This document shows positions 22,330 through 22,352 of a DNA stretch of 22,352 bases, one piece after another; position 1 is the first letter of the stretch, and each line of letters begins with the position of its first letter. Origin of the DNA: Bacillota bacterium (GTDB taxonomy: Bacteria > Bacillota_E > Sulfobacillia > Sulfobacillales > Sulfobacillaceae); the NCBI GenBank assembly GCA_021802375.1, contig JAKAAL010000003.1, positions 1 to 22,352 of the forward strand, written 5' to 3'. A model generated the notes under the pieces. That model was not told the DNA's origin, did not search any database, and worked only from the letters and a program-made list of their open reading frames with translations. The position numbers were made by a program, and so were the translations under genes.

Positions 22330-22352
22330 ATGCACCTGACAATTACCGTGTC
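22330..22352 (+). CDS. Start of a plus-strand gene, cut by the window edge
   Basis: ATG 22330 follows AAAGGAGGTG by nine bases and opens a frame MHLTITV that runs off the edge. It is the only supported plus-strand gene. Seven residues do not identify it. The T-x-V-type opening and the sequestering hairpin would fit a transposon-encoded TnpB or transposase, which is a guess. Confidence 0.45.

Noticed and set aside
1..22352. CRISPR arrays, tRNA or rRNA genes.
   Set aside because: No regularly spaced short repeats and no cloverleaf or rRNA-like sequence were seen on either strand.

Overview
The window looks like part of a mobile or plasmid-borne island from a monoderm bacterium, probably a Bacillota member. 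Every intact gene but one is on the minus strand, nearly all have strong AAGGAGG-type ribosome binding sites, the pilus locus has no secretin or other outer-membrane part, and a SigH-like sigma factor is encoded. Most of the window is GC-rich; about 20.0-22.3 kb is clearly AT-richer. A Sulfobacillus-like host is my guess from the overall look and cannot be proven here.

Layout, read in the direction of transcription (right to left). (1) 22.3-20.1 kb: an AT-rich cassette of a broken paralogue, an intact 132-aa paralogue, a DUF488 protein and a conserved partner with a C-x3-C-x2-H motif. It lies between two imperfect 65-bp direct repeats that each contain an intrinsic terminator. (2) 19.8-8.3 kb: a Tad-type pilus operon. 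In order it encodes an anchored extracytoplasmic protein, a Cys-rich surface protein, CpaF/TadA ATPase, TadB, TadC, a membrane protein, two near-identical small pilin-like proteins, two TadE-like pseudopilin candidates (one Cys-rich), CpaB, a TadV-type prepilin peptidase, a six-span membrane protein and an intact EAL c-di-GMP phosphodiesterase. A terminator follows. (3) 8.1-0.3 kb: a GT-C-like membrane enzyme, the SigH-like sigma factor, a VirB4-like ATPase, a degenerate EAL protein and a VirD4/TraG coupling protein, closed by a terminator. (4) 0-0.25 kb: a 5'-truncated IS607-type serine recombinase remnant. A plus-strand gene starts at the extreme right edge behind a hairpin that covers its ribosome binding site.

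How the parts may work together: the Tad genes should build a pilus from the duplicated pilins, processed by TadV and powered by CpaF. VirB4 and VirD4 are conjugation ATPases, so the pilus may serve DNA transfer or mating-pair contact. This is inference, because no relaxase or other T4SS channel protein lies in the window. The sigma factor may control the pilus operon: a sequence matching the SigH promoter consensus in both boxes and spacing lies about 110 bases before the first pilus gene. One catalytic-looking and one degenerate EAL protein suggest c-di-GMP input, perhaps switching between motility, attachment and transfer.
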